A DNA stretch of 64,000 nt, from the NCBI RefSeq assembly GCF_022682495.2, contig NC_071388.1:30178139-30242138 (forward strand). Reading direction: 5' to 3'. Of the stretch, positions 13,248 through 25,439 are shown in pieces (position 1 is the first letter of the stretch; each line of letters opens with the position of its first letter). Origin of the DNA: Desmodus rotundus. Lineage: Eukaryota; Chordata; Mammalia; Chiroptera; Phyllostomidae. Below the pieces are notes generated by a model. It saw nothing but the letters and a program-made list of their open reading frames with translations, did no database searches and was not told the origin of the DNA. Position numbers and translations under genes: made by a program.

Positions 13248-14599
13248 TGTTCCAGGAACTTAGTCAATTAGTCAACCATTGCTTGCTGAATGAATGAATG
13301 CAAGATATTGTTTCCTCTGTCTCTTCCGAGGCCTGCGTTGAATCTGTGTAGCCAGATAGAGGTGCCTCTTATCTGGGAATATCTGAGGCTCACAGCTGAC
13401 CCAGCTCTGATGGTCCCAGTAAAGGTGTCCCACCACTAAGAGCCTTGAGAGGTCAAAGGGATCTTGGTTTACTGGAGTCCTCAGCTCAGTGAAGACTATG
13501 TCTCACATATAATGAGGTAGGTGAGTGGCGTTTGAGGACATCCCCCTTCTTATCCAGCCCCCACATCTCACACTGTGACACGTGGGGAAAAAAAAGACTG
13601 TTTGCATCCAAATAACTTAAAGAGCTATTAGGACAAACATGTTTGTGATAAACTCATATGAACTTATATGAACCCCAGGAGAAAGTTTGGGAGGGAGGCT
13701 GCAAATCTACGTGACGTAAACCACGCTATTCTCAAAAATGCCTATTGGGTGGCTGAGTGTCTGCTCTTGGACCAGCTCCATGAACCTGACTCGTCTGTAC
13801 CGTAGGATGATTTATCTCCAAAGATGTGCTTATTCTTAATATAAATAGATTTCTGGGAACCAGGGCCACTTGTCCTCCAGACGTGCCCAGTCACACCGAG
13901 CCCCTGCAGGGCTCACAGCTGCGGATCAATCAGGCACACCACGGAATCAGTTTGAATCTGAACTGTCACCTCCTTGGACAAATCAATAACAAACCCATTT
14001 GTCCTCCCTGAGTTTTTAAGACAAGTGTGGCCAGTGTCTTGCCATCTCACTAGAAAAATTAATCTTGTGAGTGATGAAAGATCTGACAAGTTGGTTCCAT
14101 TAGAGGCCTTTTGTCCCAAAAATTCTTGATTTGAAAACGTTTCTATGCAAAAAGTTTCTCCACAAAAAGTTTCTCCTATCTGTCCTATGTAACTTAAATT
14201 TTGAAATTATATATTTAGAACTTGTTTTTTTCTCCTTCCAATGAACCATCCAAATATTTCTATGGCAATATTAATGGTCTCTAGTGATACCTGAAGTTCA
14301 AAACAAAAGTTTCAAACTTGGTATCTCCTTTTCTGTCACTGTATCCAGCATAGAATCTCCTAATGAATGATGAATGCAAAAGAGGTGGGACATGCCAGCC
14401 CCCTCGCTGGCTTGAGAAAGCTGCCAAAATCTTCCCTTTTGCCTTTCTGTTATAGATTCTTCCCTTGTGCTAAGTTAACTCAGTTCTTCCAGGTTTAGAA
14501 CACATTTTTCAATTTTTTCTCCAACAAATAAGTTTACCTCTACTATTTCTTGAATGCTTATGTATTGAATTTGTTTTCGCGTTTGTATTGCATAGATTA
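13248..14599. other. Intergenic sequence, little recognised
   Basis: A possible MIR/L2 tail (TTGCTTGCTGAATGAATGAATG) follows the MER2 at about 13275-13305. Otherwise nothing named and no supportable gene. Confidence 0.45.
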
Positions 14600-14715
14600 T
14601 CAAACACTAACACTTACTGAGAGAAGGGCACAGTTATAAGACATTTCCTCTAATCTCCATAACAACTGGCAAGGAAGATATTATTCTTTACAGAGAGCAA
14701 TTGCGGTAACTGTGG
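14600..14715 (+). mobile_element. MIR SINE fragment
   Basis: ACACTTACTGAGAGAAGGGC...TTTCCTCTAATCTCCATAACAAC...GATATTATTCTTTACAGAG follows the 5' half of MIR (tRNA-like part and core). Diverged. Confidence 0.65.
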
Positions 14716-16689
14716 CTGGAAAAAAAACTTGACTCACTTCACAATGTCACCCTGTTGTCGGTGGATCAGGCTTTTCCACAGAATCACGAGGAAAGCATTC
14801 CAGGGACCTATCACAGGAGACTGTGGTGTGGCATGGTTTATTCGTGTGGAAATAGAAGCTGTACCCTGGGTTTCTCTCTCTGGCCTGCCATGGAAAAAGA
14901 CCAACTGTATCCTCAGCAATGCTAAGACAAAAGCCAGCATCCAGAGCTTTTGCTTAATATAAAAGCTTAGTCCTTTGGAGTCTTGAGGTGGCTGCTAAAC
15001 TGTCTCATTGCCTGTGCAGGTAGCTTAGCTTATTCCCAGTTACTCCAGCAGCTGAGTCTGTGGCTGCCAACCATGGGGCTGGTAAGGCCACCACCTGACT
15101 ATAGAGAAAGAACACGTGAGTGCATGGGGTGAGTGCATCACCAGGCGGGCAAGAGAGAGAGAGTGTGTGTGCTTCTTTGTTCCCCTGGGATTATTTTAGC
15201 TAGGGCTTGGGATGGACCAGGTGCTTCTATTTGCAAAGAACCAATCAATTTCCTAACCTTTAACAGGCTTTGGACAGGTTTACAGCCCCTAGTTAGACTG
15301 ACAGGCATCTATGGTCCAGCCCCTCACCCTGCATCCCCAATAATCGGTATCAGAGGAGATAGGAGGAGTGTTCATCCCCTCAGTGGAGCACAACGCTGTG
15401 GTCCCCTGGACTGCGAAGAGCTGTAGCTTCCTGGTGAGGTAAACAGCCTCCTGCTTCCTTTTTTATTAAGCTCAAGGTCTAGTTCCCTTTGGCCTCTTTC
15501 CTTTATCAATATCTAGTTCAATACCAACGATAACAACCCAACCAGAGACTGTAAATTGAAGTTCAAAAAAAAGTTTTTGCTAATTTCTTGTGATCCTTGT
15601 GTGTCAGAAATACTCAATGTAACAAACAATGCGATATAGTCACAACACAGTTATGGTTATACAGAAAGAGTAAAATCCCGTGGTTTAGTGAATGCCTCGG
15701 ACAGATGCCTTGAAAACCAGCCTCCATGTAGTTTCCTAGGTTCTTCTTGCTGATAATGACCTATGTGAACAGAAGGCAATACTGTTAGCTTTTTTCCTTG
15801 GATACACACAGGACAATTGCCCATGAAATTTGGCCCCACTTTTTCTCCAACTGAAGCCAACCTATTAGTTCTTGTGCAGCATCAGATCTTAAACATGGTC
15901 ATGACCATGCTTTTTAGTAAAGATAAAGATGACATTGCAATGGAGGCAGCCAGATGAACAGACTAGCACCTCACTACATCCTGCATCTGCATAACGGCCT
16001 CTGAATGACGTCATAGGGCGCCTTTCCATACACCAGGGAAGCAGGGCTGGTTTTCCACCGTAAAAGCCTGAAGTAACTTAAAAACTACTTTAATATAATC
16101 AGTCAAGATTCAGTGATCTTGTTAAGCAGGGGTAAATATTGGACAGTGTAATCTCCAAATATAGAAAATTAAATATAAATTTAACATGCATATTTTTATT
16201 ATTAAATATTATTATTTTAAATAGCCTTACTATAACATGAATAGAAATGTTTTGAGGTCTGTTTATGTATTTTAAAAAAGAAAATTAGTCCCTTCATTCC
16301 ATAGCAGCACTTTAGAACCAGGTACGTTCCAGATAAACAATTAATCCCTGCAAACCCCTTTTGGTATTTTTGCCTTTCTGGCAAGAGGGTCCGTAGCTTT
16401 ACTTCAGTACTCAATTGTTATGCGTTCCCAAAGTTATAAAACCAATGAGATTAATAAGATTGTTTCATTGTTATGAGAGATTTAAATAGATATCGAAAAG
16501 AAGCCCACCAAAGGGTTAAACATTATTTTAGGTTAGTGACACAAATAATTCTATTACTTTTATTTAATTTTAAAAATACTAAAAAATAGGAAAAGAAATC
16601 ATCTATAAGTCTACAGCAATGTATATACACACTGATGTCCATTCTCCCCCCCACATCTCACATGGAAGTCGTTACCGCAAACTAGCAGT
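14716..16689. other. Intergenic sequence, nothing recognised
   Basis: Moderately GC-rich between 14990 and 15450, where a plus-strand 97-aa frame occurs without resemblance to a known protein. It could be an unnamed old LTR, but I cannot place its ends. Confidence 0.4.
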
Positions 16690-17360
16690 CTGGACGTGAA
16701 AAGGAAAAACCCAGTTCCTCCCAACAATGAGTTTCTTCCCCGCCAGTCTCCTTTACTACTCACACAAAACACTTCTGACACTTCTCATCAACAAATACGG
16801 GTTTTCCTCTCCTACAACAACAAGCAAGTTCCAACCTCACCTGGATGTCCTACTATTCAACTCAATCCTGACATTATCTACCTGGAGAGAGCATCAGATA
16901 TCACAGGTTACAGGCTCATAGACCAGCACCCCCACTCCCACTCCAGATGCCAGTCCCAAGTTCACCTCATCACCTGTGCTTCTGACACACCAGCTATTGA
17001 TATGAGGTTACAATGACGCCTCCTCAGCTTTGAATAATTTGCTAGAGCAGCTCACAGGACTCAGTGAAATACTTATTTATGTTTACCAGTTTATTTAAGA
17101 ACATTAAAAAGGATACATATGAACAGTCAGAATTAAAGATACATAGGTCAAGGTCTAAGAGGGTCCCGAGTGCAGGAGTTTCTGTCCCCACGGAGCTGGA
17201 ATGTGACATGCCCTGAACCTCATACTATTGGGACTTTATGAAGGCTTTCTCATGTAGGCGTGATCAAACAGCAGCTCCACTTCCAGTCCCCAAGGAACAG
17301 AACACTTCTGTACATTGGCTGTTGGCACATTCCGAACCCTGGCCTTAACGTGAACCCTCA
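16690..17360 (-). mobile_element. Old LTR-like mammalian repeat, antisense
   Basis: CTAGAGCAGCTCACAGGACTCAG, CAGTTTATTTAAGAACATTA, GGATACATATGAACAGTCAG and CATACTATTGGGACTTTATGAAGGC are phrases of a widespread mammalian LTR-like family in reverse complement. I recognise the pattern but not a secure family name; boundaries are approximate. The 106-aa plus-strand frame at 16696-17016 lies inside it and is not a gene. Confidence 0.5.
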
Positions 17361-17559
17361 CTTCCTTTGATCCTGGACTGGTGATGCTAGAATGGAGAAA
17401 CACGGATCAAACAAGGGCTTTGCATTATCTGATTGCATTGTCCAAGAGTCCTAGAAGAGACCGTGTATAGTTAAAAAATGGATGTTGATATTTGAATTCT
17501 CAGTCTAGCACATAATTATTCTGCAGAGGGTTTTCCTCTCCAGTAAAAAGGAGATTGTT

Positions 17560-17645
17560 CTATGTACTTAAAAGAGTTCTCGTGAGTTCTAAATTCATTA
17601 AGGTTGCTAAAGTGCATAGTACAGAATAGGCACTAGAAAAAATAA
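17560..17645 (+). mobile_element. MIR SINE 3' fragment
   Basis: GTGCATAGTACAGAATAGGCACTAGAAAAAATAAGTAA matches the 3' part of MIR (TGCCTGGCACATAGTAGGCAC...AATAAATG type). Short and diverged. Confidence 0.5.
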
Positions 17646-18240
17646 GTAATTTTTTCTTCTTCTTCTTTTTATAGATGATGTATTCTAGAATCAGGTTTAT
17701 TCTGGGAAAAAATGAGGGAAGGTGAACAAGTTCTTCTTATAATTGCCTGAGCAGCTAGAGGTAATCTTGTTGGCCCATCTGATGATTACATTAGAGAGTT
17801 GATAAATTGTAACTTACAATGAATATATTGTCATAGCAGAGGAAAGAAGCAAGTTTAGCAATTAGAGACAGGCTGCAAGGATTTAACATTGGGATCCAAT
17901 TTGGAACACAATTAAGGTGATGTAGGGGCCTAATAGCTCATTCATATAATAAAGTATCTCCAGGCCTGGTAGTGATTAGATGCAGAGTGATTTCCTGGCC
18001 CTCCTAACAGATGATAGCTCTGACACTGTGTCCTTTAACAAAGTGCCAGAAGAATAGCTCAATATACTCCAAAAGGACAACAAATCACATCTTGTCAGAC
18101 CTACATGGTTCCTGGATTCTGCCCACCAAAGTAGTGGCATAGTTTGACCTTATTTTTCTCAAAATGTTCTGATGGAATCTTCAGACAAGAGGTCATTGCT
18201 TTATCTTGAAAACTAATTATATTTTTTAGAAAGAGAGTTA

Positions 18241-18463
18241 TGCAGCCCTGGCCGGAGAGGCTCAGTTGGTTGAAGCATCGTCCTGTAAACTGAAATGTTG
18301 TGGGTTAAATTCCGGATCAAGGCTCATGCCTGGTTTGCAGGCCCAGTCCCCTGCAAAGAGAGGCATCCAGCTGATGTTTCTCTCTTTGTCTCTCTCTCTT
18401 CCTTTCCCTCTCTCTAAAATCTGTGAGCCTGTCCTTGGGTGCGGACAAAAAATTTTTTTATAC
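18241..18463 (+). mobile_element. VES-type tRNA-derived SINE
   Basis: The head GCCCTGGCCGGAGAGGCTCAG carries an A box, and GTGGGTTAAATTCC is a mutated B box. It is followed by the TTTCTCTCTTTGTCTCTCTC pyrimidine-rich part and a degraded A-rich tail. The sequence AGAAAGAGAGTTA is present at 18228-18240 and 18464-18476, a 13-bp target-site duplication. This family is diagnostic of bats. The plus-strand 71-aa frame here is spurious. Confidence 0.93.
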
Positions 18464-18476
18464 AGAAAGAGAGTTA

Positions 18477-19026
18477 GATAAACTCATGTCAGTGTGTAAC
18501 TAAAACCAAATCATGAGGCCTCTTATGAACTCAATGAATCTCAGTTTTGCACAGCAAAGAAGCCACTCGGTCATCTCCAAAGACATGACCTCCTCAATGT
18601 TCTTCTGTTCCCTTAGCCCATTTTGGTTTCTGATTACCTCCAAATTGCCTAAAGCTGCTCCTCCCAACGTTGAGCCAAGTCATCACACAGCAATAAAGAA
18701 CATTCATAGGGGAGCTGTGGGTATTTTGTATTTTTAAGGGAAACACGTAGATACTTAGTGTCTCTCAGATGGCCCATAAATTACAAATTTGAGGTAATTT
18801 TCAGACCACATAACATTTCTTTGGATGACATATCTTTTAGAAGCTCGGTTTTCTGAATTGCTATGATAAAAAGCGAATACTTCACAAAAATTTATGTGAA
18901 ACAGGAAATGAAGATAGTGATATCCAATTTGATTCCAAGGTTTGAGAAATTGTACAGTGCTCGACAGGTGTACTTCCCATTAGGACGTAATTGTGGTTAT
19001 TCAAGAATGATATAAAACATTTTTCC

Positions 19027-19029
<3 letters not shown>
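18477..19029. other. Intergenic sequence, nothing recognised
   Basis: No repeat family recognised. The 74-aa frame at 18513-18737 is not supported by any resemblance. Confidence 0.4.

Positions 19030-19098
<69 letters not shown>
19030..19098. repeat. Compound microsatellite (TC)n(TA)n(CA)n
   Basis: About 18 TC units run into about 11 TA units and then about 6 CA units. A perfect compound microsatellite likely to be length polymorphic. Confidence 0.97.
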
Positions 19099-19105
<7 letters not shown>

Positions 19106-19569
19106 CAAATGGTTACTGAGTGGCTAGGACATGAATACTTATGAAAGTGTTTTACTCTAACCACTCAGTACACTAGTATTTCTTTTAGATTAAGGATGTT
19201 ATGAAAAAACAATGCTGAGACTCCAAGGGCCCCATGAAAGTTTGGAAGCTCTCTTCCACATTGTCAAATAGTTCAGCTAGATATTTTATCTTTAAAGCTT
19301 TATTTATCACAATAAATTGTCTGAGGAGACTTGTTTTTTCACTGAAGCAGAGAAAGTTAAAATAAATTTTAGGTCGTTAAGATCATTTCAACCTACTGAG
19401 AAATGCCTGCAATGACTCATGTCAAAAATTTGTCACCTGAGGACATCCATCTGTACTTTACAAATCTCATTTGGCCTTTGCTTCTTCTCTTCTCGACAAA
19501 TTATTAGGTGGTTGATGGCTTGATTTTCAAAATCAGAATGGTCTGGGGTTGCCGATTGTACGTGTGTGT

Positions 19570-20150
19570 TTTTTTTATCTATTTATTTTTATTGTATTTT
19601 TTTCCATTTCTGTTTAGTCCCCTTATACTCCTTCCTCCACTTCAATCACCACCTTGTTATTCATGCCCATGAGTCCTTTTTCATTTTTGCTCAATTCCTC
19701 CACCCTCTTCCTGCCCCCCCCTTTAGCTGTCTTCCTGCTCTCTATCTATGAGTCTGTCTCTATTTTGCTTGTTAGTTCAGTTTGTTCATTAGATTACACA
19801 TATGAGTGAAATCATATGTTATTTGTCTTTCTCTGACTGGCTTATTTCACTTAGCACAATGTTTTCCAGGTCCACCTGTACTGTCACAAAGGGTAAAACT
19901 TCCCTCTTTTTTTTTACAGCTGAGTAGTATTCCATTGTGTAAATGTCCCATAGCTGTTTCATCTGCTCATCTATTGATGGACATTGGGGCTGCTTTCATA
20001 TCTTGGCAATTGTAAATAATGCTGCAATGAACAAAGGGTTGCTTATGTTCTTTCAAATTAGTGTTTTGGGTTCCTTCAGATGTATTCCCAGAAGTGGGAT
20101 TGCTGGGTCAAAAGGCAAATCAATTTTTAATTTTTTGAGGTATCTTTTTT
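19570..20150 (-). mobile_element. L1 3' end, antisense
   Basis: Reverse complement of L1 3' UTR and ORF2 end. It shows the TTTTTTATCTATTTATTTTTATTG T-rich side, CATGCCCATGAGTCC, TTAGATTACACATATGAGTG, CTGGCTTATTTCACTTAGCAC, TAGTATTCCATTGTGTAAATG and CAATGAACAAAGGG, ending near TTTTTTGAGGTATC. Similar GTRTGTTTTT sequence at both sides (about 19565 and 20155) may be the duplication. 5' truncated to about 580 bp; open frames inside are ORF2 antisense. Confidence 0.9.
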
Positions 20151-20159
20151 GGGGTATGT

Positions 20160-20864
20160 TTTTATAGCAATATTTATTCTGTCTACTCTGCTTTCCACAT
20201 TTCTGAAAACAAAACATCCATATCTTATATATATATACTATTTAATTTCTAATCATGTTGCAGGCTGCACACACACTAAAATAATTATTTTTCCTTTCTG
20301 CTTAAATTGAAAAGCTGGAAAATAAATAGTCAGGCTTTATCAGTTATTCATATTAGAAATAAGGCATACAAACACCAATTTACAATTGCATTTTAAGATC
20401 TCAAGAATATGTTTAAAGCCATTTTTTCTTCTTTTCTCTATATTCATTTTCTCTTGGAGAATTCCTCCCACCTCGTTGCTACCCACAGGATATCTATGTA
20501 GACGGCTCCCAGCCTTCTATCTTCCACCCTCCTCTTGTCTGAAGTGCAGCTGCACATCCAGGTTGCGTGGATGTGCAGCAGAGCCCATGGTCATGGGCTC
20601 CAAGTGTGCTCACCACTTCCCTCTCATGCTGTTCTTTCTCCCTCATATTTCTCCAACCAACTCAGGCTCAAAATCTCAGTCACCTTTTCCTCCCATCCCG
20701 TGCTTCCAGCAATCAATGGATTGCAAGTCTTGACAATACATTTCATTGTTCGTCTTCTCCTCCTGCTGTGACCTCCCTAGTTTGGGTTTATATTTCGTCC
20801 TACTTTAGTTCATTCTTTACAAATCATCTACAGTGGTCTTTGTTAGATTCGTATCACTGCCTCC
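20160..20864. other. Intergenic sequence with paired hairpins
   Basis: No repeat family recognised with confidence. Plus-strand frames of 115, 78 and 104 aa overlap between 20386 and 20881 in all three phases, which argues against coding. Two adjacent perfect inverted repeats lie at 20549-20579 and 20581-20600. Confidence 0.5.
20549..20600. repeat. Two adjacent perfect inverted repeats
   Basis: First hairpin: GCTGCACATCCA / 7-nt loop / TGGATGTGCAGC. One base later the second: GAGCCCATG / GT / CATGGGCTC. Both stems are perfect. Function unknown. Confidence 0.85.
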
Positions 20865-21460
20865 ACCCCCAGCTTTATTGAGATATAACATTGTGTGAGT
20901 TTAAGGTGTACACAGTATAATAATTTTGTATATGTATACATTGCAAAATGATTAGCACAATAAAGTTAGTAAACACATCCATCACTTCACATTGTTACAA
21001 TTTTTGTGGTGAGAACTTAAAAAATTTACTGTTTAAGCAACTTGAAATACACAACACAGTATGGCTAACTATAATCTACATGCTGTGTGTTATACTCACA
21101 GAAATCACCGTCTTAAAACTAGAAGTTTTTACCTTTTGACCTCCTTCACCCATTTTCCCCATCCCTCACCCTCTGGCAACCAACAGTTTATTCTCTGATT
21201 CTAGGAGTTCAGTTTTTTAGAGTCCACAGACAAGTGATGCCATGAAGTATTTGTATTTTCTTTTAACTTATTTTACTTGGCATAATGCCCTCGAGGTGCA
21301 TCCATGTTGTCGCAAATGGCAGGACTTCCTCATCTGTTATGGCTAAATAATAGTCCACTGCTCAGATACCACACTGTTCATATACATCTTCTTTGTCAAT
21401 GTATCCATTAATAGACCTCAGGTTGTTTTCATGTCTTGGCAACTGTAAATAATTCTGAGA
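20865..21460 (-). mobile_element. Old L1 (L1M type) 3' end, antisense
   Basis: AGCTTTATTGAGATATAACATTG, GTGTACACAGTATAATAATTTTG, CACATCCATCACTTCACATTG, CTTTTGACCTCCTTCACCC, TGGCAACCAACAGTTTATTCTC and TTACTTGGCATAATGCCCTCGAGGTGCATCC are in the order of an L1M 3' end read in reverse. Diverged and truncated. Confidence 0.88.
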
Positions 21461-21464
21461 TGTC

Positions 21465-21660
21465 CTTTCATAATTTAGCTCTCTTGCTTTAGCCTTGCAT
21501 GATTTGGCCCCTGCTTGTCTTGCAAGCTTCATCTAAAGTCTCTTACCATCTCCACTCGTAACAGCTCTGGCCTTCTTTCAGCTTCCCAAATACTCATGCT
21601 CCTCCCAACTCGGAGTCCATATAATGCTATTCCCTCTAACTGAAAAAGTTCTGACATTGG
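21465..21660 (+). mobile_element. L2 LINE 3' fragment
   Basis: TGATTTGGCCCCTGCTTGTC, CATCTCCACTCGTAACAG, CTGGCCTTCTTTCAGCTTCC and TGCTATTCCCTCTAACTG correspond to the L2 3' region (GGCCTTCTTTCTGTTCC...CTGTTCCCTCTGCCTGG). Very old and diverged. Confidence 0.65.
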
Positions 21661-21784
21661 CCTCCATCTTTTTTTAAACGTGGGGCAGTATTAGGCTTAA
21701 ACTGATCTTTGCTTGAATTCTAACTTCTGTAAGTGTTCTTAATTCAAGACAACAAAGACATGCTCCCACCCACTGCTGCCTCAC

Positions 21785-21935
21785 CCCAACTCCGGGGGGA
21801 AAATGTTCTCCGGTCAAGCTGTGCTCAAGCTGGCGTCACATCTGGAGGACATGACAGCTTCACTATAAAGCGATCGCGGTGCCTCGACCCGAGTTAGCCA
21901 CGGCAGGGAAAAGCTCAAGTGCGCATCGATTGTAA
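21785..21935. other. CpG-dense islet
   Basis: About 11 CpG dinucleotides in 150 bp, including AAGCGATCGCGGTGCCTCGA and GTGCGCATCGATTG, in otherwise CpG-poor intergenic DNA. It is too short for a standard CpG island. It could be a young insertion or an unmethylated regulatory element; no promoter is proven. Confidence 0.5.
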
Positions 21936-23269
21936 GAAAAGAAACTTTACAAGTACTTGAAGAAAACATGAGCAAAATCTCTATTAAGCTTTCAGTGGGA
22001 CAATCTTCCTTACTACCCCTTTACAACTTAGAAACCAAGTAAAAAAATAATGACATAAAATTATTTGCTTTGAATATACAGCAATGTATATTCAAGTATC
22101 TCCTTGTCTTTTCACTTATCAACATATATTTATTGAATTCTACTTTGTTCTAAGGCTTGTGCTAGCTTCGCTATTCTAGTATCATTGTAGTATGTCAGCG
22201 ATTGGCTGTGGATTGCCCCAGGGTTGGAAGGTGCAAGTGTAACCCTCCCAGATAAGATGCTTCAGTTTCTCCAGAATAAAAGGTTGCAGCTTGGAAGCAC
22301 AAATTTGAAAAGTTGTAGGATGCGTACACCAGCCTTGGACAGAGTACCTGGGACACAAGTAGCTTACACTAAAATGAAAGAGTTGTAATCTTGGAAGCTC
22401 AGAAATGTTAAAACTCTGAGGTAGCAAAGGTCTGATTAACATACCTTTGTACAGCAAAACATGTAAGTTTTGTTGCAGGAGCAAACAAGGATGTATTATA
22501 TTGCACAGAACTAGTTTTAACTCCTTCTGGTCCAAAGTGGCAACATTGGAAGCGATGACACCTGGGTCCCTGGGATCAATCAGTTTCTGTGGGTGTTATC
22601 TCCAGGAGACATTTAGAAGGAAAGCTGGCTTCCTTGGGGCTTTTGATTCATTTGGGGAACAAAAAGGCATAATAAACCTTTTGGAAATCTATTACATGAA
22701 GGGTCAGATGATTTCATTTAAAAAGGCATCTGATCACACTTGTACCCTTAAGCTAGTGAAGAGTACTTACAAGTATGGGCTGGAGAGGAGGAGGTTATGA
22801 GAAGGGCAAAGACGAGGCCCTCTAAGTCTCTGTTGCTCCCTTCTCTGTGAGGCTGGGAGTCATAACTTTGGAAAGGGGAAATCGTGATCAAGTGTAAGGT
22901 AATGCCAGTTTCCAGGCCTGGAAATGGAATAGGAAGTGTGAAAGGGTTTCTTATTGAGTGACCTTCTAATTCTCTCCATTTAAGCAGAGATTGTTTACCA
23001 TGTTAAACAAACACTGCTGAATGCTCACGTGATTTAGTAAAAATAAATTAATGTTTTCAAACCAGGAATCTCACAACTTTTCAAAAATTTTGCTCAGATT
23101 TACTTTCTTTTTGCACTCATACTAATTCTTGAAGTTTGGTGAGAAGATACATAATTTTTTGTCTATTATTTTTATTCTTAATATTATAAAGCCTTGGTTT
23201 AGATGTTTAAAATAGCTGGTTACTAGATAACAAATAATTCAGCATGAACACTTGGATTTTTTAAATTTT
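21936..23269. other. Intergenic sequence, nothing recognised
   Basis: Two 117-aa frames on opposite strands overlap at 22182-22535 and 22447-22800. Neither resembles a known protein and neither has a coding context. Confidence 0.45.
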
Positions 23270-24112
23270 ACCTTGTTTTTTGAATAAGTAATCAACTCAC
23301 ATAGTTCAACATTGAAAAGCTGGAACACAGTGCACAGAGAGAGGCAGTGTTGTCCTGGAGATGGCTCTCAGGCCACTGCCACACCCCTCCCCAGCTCCGT
23401 GCTCGCTGAGAGCACATTGGTCTCTCGAAAGTGGACGTGGTAGGAGTATTTACACAATGGGAATTGGCAAATATACAGGTCAAGCCCCTCCCCACCCCCT
23501 TCCAGTTGTTAAACATTTACCAGGACACCACAGGTGAAACACCGCACCCTCCCCAGTCCTCTACCCAGCCTTCTAAGTTTGCTCCTCACTTGCAACTACT
23601 ACTATTTGGGGTTATTGGAATGTCTTTCCAAATATATTTTGGGCATATACCAGCAACATATGAAGTGTAATAAATATAGACACATATTTCCCCCTTTGTG
23701 ACACCAACAGTGATCTTTCAGACGTACTGTTCTACCCCTTGATTTTTCACTTGACAAAAACACCTTGGAGATCACTTTGTAGAGATGCACACCTCATTTC
23801 CTCATTCATTTCTTTATGCTTGCAAGGTAATTCATTCTAGAGATGTACCATGATTTTTATTTAATGCAACAGATGAGCATGTAGACTGTTTTTTCACTTG
23901 GGAGGGGCAGTGCTGACTGCTAAGATACAGATTGGCCAATCTGTATATTCATCATTTCATACCACAAGTGAGTCCATCCGCAGAATAAATTACTACAAGT
24001 GGGACTGTTGCATCTAAAGGCATCTTTATTATAAATTTTGATGGAGAATGCCAAGTTGTTGTTCATAAGTGTTCTAATTTGCATTTCTATCAGTGGTGTA
24101 TGAAATAAACAC
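23270..24112 (-). mobile_element. Old L1-like LINE 3' end, antisense
   Basis: The order GATCTTTCAGACGTACTG..., TTGGAGATCACTTTGTAG, GTACCATGATTTTTATTTAATG, AGAATAAATTACTACAAGTGGGACTG...GCATCTAAAGGCATCTTTAT, GCCAAGTTGTTGTTCATAAGTG fits an antisense L1M/HAL1-type 3' end. Left boundary uncertain. Confidence 0.65.
23925..23946. repeat. Perfect 22-bp palindrome
   Basis: The 11-bp arm ATACAGATTGG is followed immediately by its exact reverse complement. The centre ATTGGCCAAT contains overlapping CCAAT motifs on both strands. It lies within the old LINE. Confidence 0.9.
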
Positions 24113-25439
24113 TTATAATTAAATGCATGACCATCTTTTTTATAGTCAATATAAAGTTGTCTCTGTGAGAGAGAATATTATTTTCTATTATTCCTCAATA
24201 AACACAGGATAGAGACAGGGTGTTATTGTTTCATTAAATGAAAAGCCTTCTTTGACTAAAAATCTCTCCTCATCAGCAGAGTGCTCTGTGCAAAGTGGTT
24301 TCGCTCAAAACCCTTAGGAAAAACTTCATGAGACCTGACACAAGAAAAATCTTTTTTGGTATTCACTTCTCCAAATTCCTTTTCTGTCTCATTGCCACAC
24401 ACAAAAGAAAAGTATGAAATGATGTAGCGAATTTAAGCTAGGCAGTGATTTAGCAGAAAGTGCAGGAGCATGCCTTTAAAATGCTCATCTTTAAAGAAAA
24501 AGAAGAAACAAGTTTTTTAAAATGACTTTACTGTACATCTAACAAAAGAATCAATATCTGGTTTTTGCAGGAGGAGTCCCCAGGGTGAAAATAAAATCAC
24601 TTACCCTTGTAGCTTTAAACAATGAGCTTCTATGCCTAAGGAGAAAAGGGCATTTTCTAGAGAAGCTTTAAAAATAATGAGAAGTGAAATTACTCATGTT
24701 CCATTCTCTTACAAGACTTGTTTCTTTAAAATGAAATAATTAATGCACCATCCCTAATGCCCCAACGCCTTAAGTAATTCTTCAGGAAGTTTACTAAATA
24801 GTCAAGACTGAAGCAAATGTTAGTAAAGAAAATTTTAAAAAAGAAAGTCTGCATTTCATACAGTATTATTTAACTTGGAGACCCCAAACAGGCAAAATGC
24901 CAATGAAATTGTCAGAATAAGCTTTTCAAAAGCTACAGGCAAGTAATCCAAGGAAAGATACACAACGTTGTCTTTAAATGAAAGAAAGTAAGATGCAAAG
25001 CAGGAAAAGTCAACATTTCACAACCACCGGTAGTCTCTGGGTTGTGTCCCCTAAGCCTCTAATTCAACTATACGCATTGCTTTGAGAGTCTGCAATATCT
25101 ATTAAAATGGAGAAGGAGGCATGCTATTCTTGGCAGTGGCTAAGATAAGCTGGTGCATTTCTTGCATCTGAAGACAATACCATTATACGGTTAAATTCTG
25201 GCTCTCTTTGTGGGTTCTTGCAATCACGCTTTTTTGACACTGCTTTTGGAAATCTATGATCCAGCCATCAAAGCAAAGCTTCCTTTTACATGTATCTTAC
25301 AAGATTCCTTTAACTGCCGCATATGTTCACTTCCAATCTTTTCATGTATAAAAATATATTTATAAAAAATTAATCTGGAATAACTGAACCACCAAAAGTT
25401 CAGAAACAGGGAGCTGAAAATGCAGATCTGAGACTCAGA
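24113..25439. other. Intergenic sequence, nothing recognised
   Basis: AT-rich, no low-complexity tract of note, no recognised repeat. Such a clean 1.3-kb stretch could contain conserved noncoding sequence, but this cannot be seen from one genome. Confidence 0.4.

Noticed and set aside
22182..22800. Two 117-aa frames on opposite strands
   Set aside because: They overlap in antisense, resemble no protein and have no splice or promoter context.
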